Source: Bisporella sp. PMI_857 (Eukaryota; Ascomycota; Leotiomycetes; Helotiales; Helotiaceae). From it: a DNA stretch of 64,000 nt. Below, piece after piece: positions 35,423 to 46,139 of the stretch. Numbering within the stretch: position 1 is the stretch's first letter; each line of letters opens with the position of its first letter. The notes under the pieces are model-generated. The model saw only the letters and a program-made list of their open reading frames with translations, was not told the DNA's origin and searched no databases. The stretch covers positions 124,001 through 188,000 of the forward strand of contig JAJSPD010000040.1 of assembly GCA_021307315.1 (NCBI GenBank), read 5' to 3'. The translations under genes were made by a program, and so were the position numbers.

Positions 35423-37231
35423 CTAAAGCTCCTCCTTGTTCAAAACGGGATGCTTCTCAACATGCTCTCCGTTCACCTCGCCCTTCTCCTTATCCCCGTT
35501 CAACTCCACCAATGGGGCATCGGACTTGACGCCGTGCTTCCGGTCAATAACGGCTTGGATCTCGGCATCGAGTCTTGATCCACCGGGCTTGGTCTTCTAG
35601 GCATGCGGACTGTCCTTGCTGAAGAGCAGCTCGATCTCCTCAAGGGTCTTCCCGCACGTCTCGGGATGGGTGAAAACGGCCTGGATAGCGGCCCCAAAAC
35701 ACAGGACGCCGAAAATGATGAAGGTCTTATAGGTGATGTTTAGGATGGCCGGCGGCACAAAGAGCCTAAACGCGAAGTTGAAGAGCCAGTTTGCGACGGC
35801 GGCGAGGGACATACCTGTTGCGCGGGTCTCCAGGGACCAGACTTCGGCCGCGTACACCCAGGCGACGGGCGCGAGGGTTAGGGCGTAGACGATGATAAGC
35901 AGGTAGCTAAATGCGATAACGGTATGGCGGGATGGCCCTCAACCCTGATGATGACGTTCGTGTTTGGTGGGTCGCCAACACCTCCTGGAACGAGAATGCC
36001 GTAGCTGCCTAAGACGCCACCGACGACGAATTGGCATATACCCATTCCAATGGCACCGTAGATGGGTAGGGGACGACGACCGGTTTATCGATGAAGACGA
36101 CGACTGATGTGAAGATGATAAAGAGGGTATATTGGACAGCAGACGAGATGAGGTTGATGTTTCTAGTAAGACTAGCCATTTGGAAGACATAAACCACGTA
36201 GTAGGTCATGACACCGGCATCAGAGAGCTGCTGCCATGCTCTATTTACTTGTTAGCCTCACTTGTTTTTATGACCTCAAATTTAGGGGGAAAACATGCTG
36301 CACGGAGAAATAGCCAAAGTCCTCTTCCACATGCCATCATACACGAACTTCTTGAATCCAAGGTATACCGTAGGAGACTCGCGCTCCGCTACAACAAGCG
36401 GATAATTCACATCTCCTTTCGCCTGGAATTTCGCCAGCGTCGTGAGACCCTCCTCATTCGGTCCGACCTTAAAGGAATAACAGCCCTATCATCAAGAAAA
36501 ATGCTGGAACGAACTGAAATCCCCATGCGGTTCTAAAGCTCTCAGTTCCAGGAATGAAGGAGCATCCATAGCCACACATGAACATGATGAAGACACCCTA
36601 CTCAATGGCAAGCTGCTGAATCACGATGATGGAGCCTCTCTTGTCATGTTTCGCAATCTCTGCTAGGTACACGGGGACCTGAGAACTCGTGATACCGACG
36701 CAGACACCATTGAGGACACGGCCGGCGATGGGCTGCCCGTAGTCCTTGCAAGCGACCTGGATCGCAGTTCCCACGAGCCACCGGATACAGGCAACGAAGA
36801 TACTATCACGACGCCCAAATTTATCAGAGATGGGTCCTGCCATTACTGAGCCAACGATTGAGCCGGCTGCGAGTGAGGATCCGATGGGTCCTTGAATGAT
36901 GCCGTGTGGATTGTCGATGTATTCGATGTATTGGTCTGTGCCGACGATTGCAGACATGGACTATAAGACATGGCAAGGTTAGTTAGGAGGCAGAAGTCGT
37001 CAAAGGTAAGACTGGGGTTGAAGCTTCTCTTGGGGACATCCCCAAAGAGCCAATGCCTCGTGAGTTTATTCATTGCCCGAGAAATACTTACAGAAATATC
37101 GAAACCGAACCTGGACGACCATTAGCTCTCGCACCATCACTGGCAAGGACAACTTTCAGCATGCCACCAATTGTAGCGATAAATGCTACAAAGAACGTGT
37201 TATAGATCTTTGGGAAAGTAGGTAACCCCAT
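35423..37231 (-). pseudogene. Broken MFS sugar transporter
   Basis: The minus strand carries a nearly full-length hexose-type MFS transporter: start at 37231 (MGLPTFPKIYNTFFVAF), microexon GFDIS at 37110-37092, then SMSAIVGTDQYIEY from 36960, GRRDS after TM2, PVYLAEIAKHDKRG, YYVVYVFQMA and VYAAEVWSLETRATG (sugar-porter signatures), with the C-terminal tail ending at 35423. It is disrupted. The first intron begins GA instead of GT (37157). A Trp-type codon is TAG at 36600-36598. The PRSPRW segment after TM6 is deleted with a frameshift near 36470. A second intron appears to have lost its donor near 36290. Single-base losses shift frame near 36084 and 35925. A second Trp-type codon is TAG at 35599-35597. 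Long stretches remain highly conserved, so inactivation looks recent. Confidence 0.9.
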
Positions 37232-38350
37232 TGTCGTTTCCAGGCAATGACCTCACAAAACCTCAGCTGAGAGAATATAGAAGGATAGGAAGCTTCAAGG
37301 CGCGTAGGCGGCTCTCATGCATTTATATGTTCACGGTAAGCTGTGGACCAGGGTTCTAGCTGTCGTGAAGCTCACCCCAGGTTCCACCATACATGATGAC
37401 CTTGGTGTGAAAGCATATTGCCCTGCTGCAGGAATATCCATCCCTAGCAAAGGAACCTCTCTCCACTTACAGGACCTGGGTGAAAGCGGGGCTATTGCCA
37501 AATTGTTCAGTAGATCTCCAAAGTTAAATTGTGAGATACGGAAAATGTGTTTTAGTTGGTCAAGGGGAAGTTGTTTGACGCATGTAGCCGAAGCTCACTG
37601 ACATTGGACATATGCATCTGCTCCTATAGCTTGGGATATCATTTTGCACACAATATCTGACATCCTCGTGTGAGCAACAGCTTATTGCCAGCCAGGTATC
37701 GTGCGACGTTGTGTGATGATTTGGGGAAGCGGAGAATAATCACAAGTATCTGGTACATCTGCCGGTGGGACTCCATTAATGTCTCTCTGCCAACGCTGAT
37801 TTGCGCGTATCCAGGAAATCTGCACGATTAACGTTTTTAGGCGTTTAAGCCAAGCACGCCCCTCCGCTTGTGGCTGAACGCGAATGCTGTCCCCTGTAAA
37901 AAGAAAATATCACTTGATATTGAAGAGAATAATGGAGTGCTAGAAGCAAGTTGTAAGGTGGAAAATGTCTCGGAACATACATCGGCCGAGGATTATAGCC
38001 ACACCAAGGCTATGAATTTGCATATTGAGGCTGGTGTCGAAAGCAGTGTAACATAATATACTCTGGGGCCTGGCTCTCAATTTGGCTTTCGGGATATATT
38101 CCATAGCCTTGGATCGCATGCTGCAGCTCCAGGTAAACACACATCTCGGTCTTTTCATGTATGCTTCTAGCATGCAATAATATGTAGCTGCAAAGCGAGA
38201 CAACCATAACCGCGCCCATGGTATCGAGTATGCCTGTCCACCACAGCACAAACGCTTGTTGGACATCCGAGAGCGGTCCCGGATTCTGCAGCCCCTCTAC
38301 AAGGGCAGTCTCGAATCCTTGACCTTCTCTAGAGTCCCTCCACACCCAAA
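37232..38350. other. Intergenic
   Basis: This segment lies upstream of the transporter pseudogene and beyond the 3' end of the cytidine deaminase gene. Short frames only; no gene supported. Confidence 0.5.
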
Positions 38351-39031
38351 TCAAGCCTTATAACCAGAATCCGGGTTCGTGCCAGGGGGCGGAAGGGCAT
38401 CCGGCCCGAAGGACATTGGCAAAAGCTATGAATACCTTAGCTGTATTATATCTAGAGGAAATAAGATTACTACCTGCTCCAGCCGTAGAACTACGAAGTT
38501 CTCATCCTTGTCAAACATGAAAATTGGTGTGTCTAGGTCGCAGAACTCCCGGATGCTGTTCATCCCTTCGTTAGCGTTTTTTTATTAGCCGCGCAATACC
38601 TTCTCTTTACTCTATATTAAGCCCCATGCGCACTGGCCACCTATTCTTTCGCCGTTCCGCACATGAGGTATCACTCACAATTGCCTACACATCCCACACG
38701 GGCTCGCGGGCGGACTGATATCTGTGGCAACAGCCAGTGCCTTGAACCCTCTATGCCCCTCCGTGATAGCCTTCCCGAAAGCCACCCTTTCCGCACATGT
38801 CCCCACCGGATAGGACGCGTTTTCTACATTTGCCCCATCCACGTACCCTCCCTTGTTTGTTAAGATCGTAGCTCCGACCCGGAATTGAGAGTAAGGGCAG
38901 TAAGCAGTGGCTTTTGCGGCTGACGCGCGTTGGAGGAGATCGTCGAATTGCGATATCGTGACAGAGAATGTCTTGCAGGCGTCTGCCACCGCGGATTGAT
39001 CCTTTGATGAGATGATCGGAGGAGAAGTCAT
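38351..39031 (-). CDS. Cytidine deaminase
   Basis: Three exons on the minus strand, 39031-38679, 38555-38474 and 38425-38351, give 169 residues. The family motifs are complete: YCPYSQFRVGA near the N-terminus, substrate-binding NVENASYPVGTCAERVA with catalytic Cys79-Ala-Glu81, and PCGMCRQ with Cys112 and Cys115. The three cysteines bind zinc, and the glutamate shuttles protons. Intron 1 (123 bp) splits just after MCRQ and restores FIREFCDL, as in other deaminases. The second intron is 48 bp. The C-terminus MSFGPDALPPPG is the usual end of the family. It hydrolyses cytidine or deoxycytidine to uridine forms in pyrimidine salvage, in the cytosol, and should act as a homotetramer of small subunits. 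It appears intact. Confidence 0.96.
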
Positions 39032-39770
39032 GGTGAGTGATGGCCCGTTGTGTCGCTGGCCAAGTGTGTCTTTCTATGCGCGCCCTTTTATGCAACTGTT
39101 GGCATCAAGTGTAGACGGAGGAAATAAAAGTAAAGGGAGGGGAAAGAGAGGGGAAAGAGAGTAGAAGATGAAAGTGATGGAGATGGTGATGTTTATAGAA
39201 GACGGGTGGACGGCTGAAAGCGGCGGATTCCGCTTTTTAGGAACACACTACGAAATTTTGATCAATTGAGCTTCTTCTTTTAGTATCTGTGATGTAGAGA
39301 ACCGTTTAATTGACTTTCGTGCTTACCTTGTGGGTTCAGACAGTAAAGTTCTTGAGCATTTGTGTTTTGTGGCGAGATGGTTCGGCGGGGAGGGCAAATG
39401 CAACCAGAGGCGGGGCGGGGAAAGGGGGGGAAGGGACAACGATCGGATTACCCTGTAACGATATGCTCAAACATTGTCCAGAATAAGGAAAGATATATAT
39501 CATTGGTATAAACAGGTGATCTATACAAATATAGTTCTGAGATCTCATATTGCTTACCTCGGTTCTGAATCACATTACAATACTGTGGTTTGGGCTTTAT
39601 TTTCTTAGGATAAGTCTTCTCTTAAGCAACATATTAGCAGGGCATGAATAAGTGCAACTCCTGGGGTCGCAACAACATATAACGCCGGGAAACCATAACT
39701 CCTGTACATGATGCAGATTCCCTTTATCCAACGCTTCCAGGTCCTTAACTCCGATCTATTAAATGAAAGC
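39032..39770. promoter_or_regulatory. Upstream region of cytidine deaminase, G-rich
   Basis: This spacer includes the deaminase promoter (minus strand). At 39412-39435 the plus strand has four guanine runs (GGGG, GGGG, seven G, GGG) with loops of 1, 3 and 2 bases, a canonical G-quadruplex pattern. The run lies about 380 bases upstream of the start codon on the template strand for that gene. No coding region is seen. Confidence 0.45.
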
Positions 39771-40480
39771 TCACATCGTAATCACCATCCACGCCAAAAC
39801 AATCAGCAATGCACTGCTGACCTTGCTCACACTTCCTGATCCGGTCTCGGTCTGATAAGAACTCACAGTCGTTGTTGCCACTGCTGATTTAGTTGTCCGT
39901 GTTGCTGTTTTCGTTGAGGTGCGTACGACTGGAGATTCTGTTGTTAATACTGAGCTTTGAGAAGTTGATGCTGAAGTTACGGAAAGAAAAGAAGCTGAGG
40001 ATTCAGAGGATAGAGATGACGAACTGGGTAGCGAAGGCGTAGCAGAGGGAGTATATCCGGGTATGGCGGTGTTTTGCGACGAAATAGCGAATTGACCGGA
40101 ATAATTTCTTATTCCTGTATTGTTCTCACTGATGATCTCTAAGGCATATTGAGGACCATTAACGAGCCAGGATGACGGCGTCCAAAGGTAGAAGCCCGTA
40201 TTTGGAAGATTTGCTACCGGTCATGTTTAGTCTTGCGGATTATAGGCTCAAGGTAAAATGAAGACTTACCAGCAATGATTCCAACAGTATCCAATAGTAG
40301 TGGATTTCCTTGTCGCAGAACTAATGTGATAGTATCTGTGGCGCCGGTTGTAGGGATCCATGTTATATTGAACTGCTGACCGACCGGAATTGATTGCGGA
40401 AGGGTGGCGAAGGAGAATGGATTTTGTGCGCATGCGAAAGCTGTGAAGAGGGCGCAGCTCAACAGAGCGCTGGGTAACAT
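39771..40480 (-). CDS. Kre9/Knh1-like GPI-anchored cell-surface protein
   Basis: Two exons on the minus strand, 40480-40270 and 40213-39771, give 217 residues. The signal peptide is MLPSALLSCALFTAFACAQ. The following domain (FATLPQSIPVGQQFNITWIPTT, TITLVLRQGN, then FYLWTPSSWL) has the N-terminal Kre9/Knh1-like beta-sandwich pattern found in Ser-Thr-rich GPI proteins of fungi. A Ser/Thr-rich stalk follows (about residues 125-190), suited to O-mannosylation. The C-terminus is a hydrophobic tail (ALLIVLAWMVITM) preceded by a small-residue stretch, as required for GPI attachment. It is probably anchored at the plasma membrane or linked to wall glucan. The protein encoded at 42469-43231 belongs to the same family. 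Confidence 0.88.
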
Positions 40481-42468
40481 TGTGTCTCGGGAGTTTTGGA
40501 TTAGTTATGTAAAACTAGATAGGGTTATATCGACGAGGCTTCGTTGAGCAAGCAGCGCAGAATATCAATCTATGGATTGTTTAAGAGTGAATGTGAGCCC
40601 TATATCTTGTCAAATTGCTATGGTAATTTTGAACAATTCCAGTTTCTAGAGACAAGGGTTGATTCGACAACTACATGGTTGAAGTCTAAATTGTAACTAT
40701 CTTGACGCGAACAGGTTCACCAAAAGGTTATTAAGCGTTCAATTCTGCATCTAGAGCATGACCCGAGACCGGTCTCCCTCAGTCGCCACTAGCAACGGTT
40801 TCGGCAGCTTGAAGATGAAAGCATCGCAGGTATGAATAGAGAGGCGATGCATCGTTCATTTATTTATTTTATAAAAAGGTGGGAAAGAAAGAAAATTTGG
40901 CGCTAGACTTGCAAATAATGCGTGCCAAGTAGTGTTGGAGATACAGAAATGCAGGTACCAATTGATCTGCAGGAGCCGTTGGGGGGTTCTGATGGGCCAA
41001 CAGAAGTGGCTGAACAATTGGCTTAAAGAGTCAATAAAACATCCAACGATGACATGGCATGGTAACTCAGAAACCTTCTTCAATCAGGTTTTCACAATGT
41101 TGAGAGGAGCTCCTTTTCGTTCATGTGAGAGTTTATCCACTCAGCAAGATTCTAGAGTTAGACGTAGAGTCTGCCCATTCTATCAGCTCGCAAGTTCTTC
41201 TTTCCTCGTTGAAGAGAACCCCAGCTTCAGCTTGTACCGATTTTACACTGAGTGGCATTCTTGACATGATCCATCACCTAAATTGCTTTGCGGACGGGTG
41301 GATGAGACACCCCATACTCGAATGTCGAATGACATTTGAGCCACAATTGCCACAGTCATCAATCAAGTGGTAACACGTATAGACAGCTCAACTTGATTGC
41401 TCTAGCTTTGAGTCCAGTCACGGACAACGAATGAGAAGGAAAAAAAACACACGTGAGTGGACCAAGACAATACAGTCATATATTTCAGTCGAGAAAAATG
41501 CCAATAACCATACCAACCTTGACCAGGCGCTTATATAGAGACCACACCCAACTTTGAGGCGATAAAGCCAGGCCATCTCGGGAACTTTCCAGTCTTTTAA
41601 GGTGTTTTCCGCCACTGGGTGAAGTTTCTTCACGTGATAAGTGAGATGAGAGTTTTTGCTGGTCCGACTTTGCAATCTCCTGGTAGGGGGGAGTCCTGGA
41701 TGCCGAGAGGTGAGCGTCAGCCCTCTGTCGCACGGAAATGAGAATAGCACGACATAGTGCGTCTGCTAGATTCATGTGAGGTTCGAGATTTCAACGAGAA
41801 TACTGTTCTCACGCTGGATGGTAAGTAGAAATATACGAAGACGCTACTCGGTGAACACATTCAGGTTCCTCTCTGTTCGTCGGTCATGTCAGCTTCTTGA
41901 ACCACCGCATGAAGTTGACGACATGGTAACCAGGGAAATTTGGAGCTTTCCGTGTTTTTTTTTTAATAGCTCAGTATCCTCTTCCCTGTTGCTACCCCGT
42001 ATCCATCAGATTTGACATGGTTCAGGCCCTGTTCAGGCCCTGTTCAAACCCCGGCTTAGCCTGTAGAGTTAAGCCTAATGGAGTCGGCGGCGTCCCCATT
42101 TCGCGATCATGGCGTTCTCGGCGTCAATTTGATGGCCTGAATGGCCTGGAAGTCAACGCCTCCCCCCTAGGCATCCCATCATATTTTACATATTGGCTTC
42201 CCATCCCCGTTTCTCTTGTTTTCTCTCTCTTTCAACAGCTCAACTGTCCATATCATACATTAATAATATATATATTCTTTCCATTGAAGTAATCGTCCTT
42301 CACTACCTTCGTTTATACAACCACCAACATCATCTTCGTTACTTGTAAGTACCCATCTCCACCTCTTCCGGCGCGTGTCACATCGCGTCCTCGTATTCCG
42401 ACCAGAGGGACCAAACCACTAACACGAGGTTTTTCTCTTGCGTAGAAAAATATTACCCTATTTTCAAA
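40481..42468. other. Intergenic between divergent GPI-protein genes
   Basis: About 2 kb separate the two Kre9-like genes. A tandem duplication of TTCAGGCCCTG sits at about 42022-42043. The last 250 bases before 42469 are C/T-rich with a long leader, probably containing the promoter of the downstream gene. No ORF is supported. Confidence 0.5.
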
Positions 42469-43231
42469 ATGAAGTTCGCCTCCAGCCTTCTTGTTGCAGC
42501 TGCTGCCCTCATCAGCACTGTCAGCGCCAGAATCAACATCACCAACACCGTCGTTAGCGGCATCACAGCTGGCACCCCTTACACCATCACTTGGGGCGAT
42601 GCAACGGGACCAGTCACCATCACTCTCAAGCATGGACTCGACGCAAACAACCTCGAGGACTATGAGGTCCTTGTTAGTGCGTACACCCCGCCGATACTGC
42701 AGACAAAATCCCAATTCCGATAGCACTCTGCTAACATGCAATACTTAGCTGGCGGAACCTTCCCATCTGGATCTTACACCTGGACTCCTCCTGCCACGCT
42801 TCCATCCGACAACTATGCTTTCAGAATCCAGGATGGCACCGATGTAGACAACTACAGCGCCATGTTCCAATTCTTCGGTGCTGATTCGTCGTCCACCTCT
42901 TCATCTGGTACTGTGTCCCGGACTAGCACCTCTTCCGCCACTTCAAGCCCATCCACTTCGGCTACAGATTCAACAACCACCCCCACCGCCACCCCAACTT
43001 CATCTAACTCTACTACAACATCTCGCACCTCATCCCGAACCGGTATGGATCCTTAGAGCTTCTGTGGCTAAAGACGTTTCAAACTAATGCGATCTAGGCA
43101 CATCTACCTCCTCATCCGGCTCCTCGCAAACCTCTACTCCAGCCACAAACCCAGGCGGGGCTGCTTCGGGTATTGCTGCTCCACTCGGCATGGTTGTCCT
43201 TGCCTTCGCTGCTCTTCTCACCCTCAACTAA
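42469..43231 (+). CDS. Kre9/Knh1-like GPI-anchored cell-surface protein
   Basis: Three exons, 42469-42676, 42749-43042 and 43098-43231, give 211 residues. The donor of intron 1 is GTGCGT, chosen because it restores VTGGTFPSGSYTWTP. The signal peptide is MKFASSLLVAAAALISTVSA. The domain INITNTVVSGITAGTPYTIT.. TITLKHG.. YAFRIQDG matches the same Kre9/Knh1-like fold as the protein encoded at 39771-40480. It is followed by a Ser/Thr stalk and a hydrophobic C-terminus (GMVVLAFAALLTLN) after small residues, typical of a GPI signal. It is probably a secreted, O-mannosylated cell-wall or membrane protein. The ATG is preceded by TCAAA and lies close to the end of a pyrimidine-rich leader. No defect is seen. 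Confidence 0.9.
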
Positions 43232-43912
43232 GCATTTGCTTTTTTTGATGGGCCACGGTTAAGCATAAAATTTGCATGTATTCAATGTTTGGTCAAAAAA
43301 AAGGAGAGGATGGACTCGCATAGCTTGTTTGAAAATATAATTAGTTAAGGTTGTATTTACACCACAAATGGGACAGATGGGAATACCAGGACGTGCTTTT
43401 CTTTCTCGGACTCAAGCATCACTATGGCGCTGGGGAAAGGAGGTTCAGGATGGATCTGGCATTGCAAGTAGCCATGATAGCTAATATTGAAGTTTCGAAG
43501 ACGAAAGTGGTGTTTACTTGCATATTGATAACCGCCCTCGCTGTGAATACTCCTGCCAAGTGGTAGACCAAGAGAACGAAGAATGCTGTACTATCATTTG
43601 TGACTGAGATTCTAGTCCCTGGTTGGGTCCTGAAGATACTATTGATAACTATTTGATCGTATAGTCTATTGTCGTAAGCATTTCTAACGAGGTTGTTGTC
43701 TTTTTGAGTCGATTGTGCAGCCGCAGTCCCTGTCCATTTCGTCTATTTTCGGCACTCATTATATAATGGGTCGCTTGCAATGGGGTGGTTGCTTCAGCTA
43801 AATTAGCATGCTTAAGTCCAGGAACAGTTCATCGCCTCGAAGCCTACCCTTCCCATCTTCTTTGCCACACTGGGCATTCGAATACGGTTCTGGCAATGCT
43901 ATACTGAGCTAA
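43232..43912. other. Intergenic between convergent genes
   Basis: 3' flanks of the GPI-protein gene (plus) and the HET gene (minus). A 71-codon frame at 43351-43566 has no supporting features. Confidence 0.5.
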
Positions 43913-46139
43913 CTACACAATTGATATCGTATAAAGAGCGTCGCCATCGAACTCTAGGTATTTCACAGGACGAACACTGTCAAATTCTCGCCAGGTCCTC
44001 CGATCGACAAGGTTCGGATAGTTCTTTTTGAAATAGCCACGCCTCAAAAAATTTCCTCTTTTCCCTTTGACGGGGTGCAGCAATAGTCCCTCGACCTTCC
44101 AGCCTGATGGATCTACATTGACTAACAGTGGCAAGCAATGCATTATGCGCCCATGCTCTTTCACATCCGTGTAGCAATCAACGAGCACCGATTCGCCATA
44201 TTCCGGCTTCAGCCAGTAGGTTTTCGCGTCGCGTAGTTGATATTCTGCAGATTTACATGTGCAGAATTCAACCGTAAACAGCGGGCCTCTAATCCTTACC
44301 GGACCAGAATTGTTCAAAGCAGCAGCGGTGCTGGCAGAGGCGCTGGCTATAGCAAGAATGTCAACGAGACTACGATCGCATCTGAAATGGCCAGGCTCCA
44401 TGTCGCCAGTAAAGCTAGCCCAAGACCAAGATGGCACAGAAGATGCAGTCAGCCTAATGATTGGTCCAGTTGCTGGAGAGATCTTCCACAGAAGTTGCGG
44501 AACGAATTGCTTTGCCCAGAGCCCTGCTGGGCAAATGTCATCAAGAAGTGTCTCAAGGGGCTTTGTTACTCCGGACAGAGCAATGAGCTTATCCTTTTGG
44601 TTTGTTAATTGACACGAATTATAGTGTCGGATGGTCTTAATCCAGAAATTCCTTGCCATTTCTATGATGAAATTTCTGTCTGGTATTATGGATCTTTCAA
44701 ATGGGAAAATTTGTCTTCCGAACTCTTCGAGAACAGGTGCTTTGATACCACTCAATAAAACCCTTTCCGTTGTCTGCGCTTCTGAGTCAATGGGTATGCC
44801 GCCTGGAAACCCCTCACACGCACGCATTTGGTAGCATTCCCAGAAGAGTTGTCGCTCGTGTAAATACACGATCCGGGGCGCAAGTAGAATCTCTTGAACG
44901 ACCCAAGCTCTTTGGATCAGTGGTGTATGGTGTAGACTATCCTGCCAAAAGCTCTTTGGATAAAGAACATGAGGTTCGTGATTACTCCAAGCCGCAGGAA
45001 AAACGCACGGCCGGACAAGCTCTAAGGAAATGTCTCTGACGGCTAGAGCGCCCGCAGCACTATCTACAGAACTGCTAGCCGCTATATTACAGATTGATCC
45101 TCCATAGATCTCACTCATCAAAGGTGCCTCATGAAACCAATCTTCGGCAGAATCCTGGAAAATGCAGAGAGAGTCAATCCATATCAATTTGACACCTAGG
45201 GCCTTAGCGACGTTGATTGCATCTTGGAAAGTCTGAGGCAATCTGGCCTTTTCAATACCTTCCGTGAGCTCTATAAACGTGGACGCTGTCAGTTTGTAAA
45301 ACTGGCTCGTGCCCCAGCAGTGGCTCAGGGTGACATATTGTGGGCTGCCGCTTATTTTGGAAGCTCCGATTTGCTCGATGAGTCTTATGCGATTAGGGGA
45401 CGGTTGATCAAGTTCAATCAAGCGGGCTGGTGCCGAAGATGGAGGAGAGCACCTTCTTATAACTTCACATATGCTATGGTTCTTGTGACAATCCTCCAGC
45501 CATAGCCTAGCACGCCAGAGGCATAGGTCAGTAGCCATATCCTCTATTAGTCTAATCCTGCTTGAGGGTCGTGCAAAGTCTAACACAAAAGTCAGCCAAA
45601 AAAAAGTACGTCTTGCTAGTCAGATAAATGTGTTTACCACTTTCACGTGCTACTACAAAGCAACAACCGGTATCTTCCGTAAAGGCTTTTGATTTAGAAC
45701 TCATGGAAAACCTTCCTTCTCGGTCTGGCTGAGCCCATATTTTCGTTCGGACGGTACCGTATCGATGATTAGTGTTGGGTGAAGTTGCCTCAGGTGCATC
45801 AGGGATATCGCCCCGATCGTATTCGATTATAATATAGGGCCGTGGAATCTTCAGAACCTTGTGCTTCAAAGATATCAACCTATTTGGTATACCACGCACT
45901 GGTCTGGCGAACTCCGTTGCTTTGAGATTCTTGTTGCAGTATAGGAATGCTTGGACAGCAGCTGCAAGATCTGGTCTAGCTCGAAGTAGGCATGTCCATA
46001 TTTGATGGCACATATGGCAAGACTCTTGCGCAGAATTTATGAGCTCATCTATCCAGCGGTCACGTTCCTTGCGAAATGGGAACAAGGGATTTATCTCGTC
46101 AAGAACAGATTGACAAGTTTCACACAGCATATTCAACAA
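43913..46139 (-). CDS. HET-domain (heterokaryon incompatibility) protein
   Basis: Two exons on the minus strand, 46139-45638 and 45579-43913, give 722 residues. The N-terminal segment has MLCETCQSV and C-x2-C pairs (CHMCHQIW). These are characteristic of fungal HET proteins and might bind metal, which is inference. The HET domain lies at about residues 245-410 and includes YVTLSHCWG, the LPQTFQDAI helix, IWIDSLCIFQD, then EIYGGSICNIAA and RAWVVQEILLAPRIVYL. After the domain comes a C-terminal region with SWSWASFTG, as usual for this family. HET-domain proteins can trigger cell death when unlike strains fuse, but many family members have no tested role. The first exon ends within VARESG and the 58-bp intron has a CTGAC branch point. 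The frame is intact. Confidence 0.95.

Noticed and set aside
36132..36536. Plus-strand ORF opposite the transporter
   Set aside because: It lies across the transporter pseudogene and has no features of its own.
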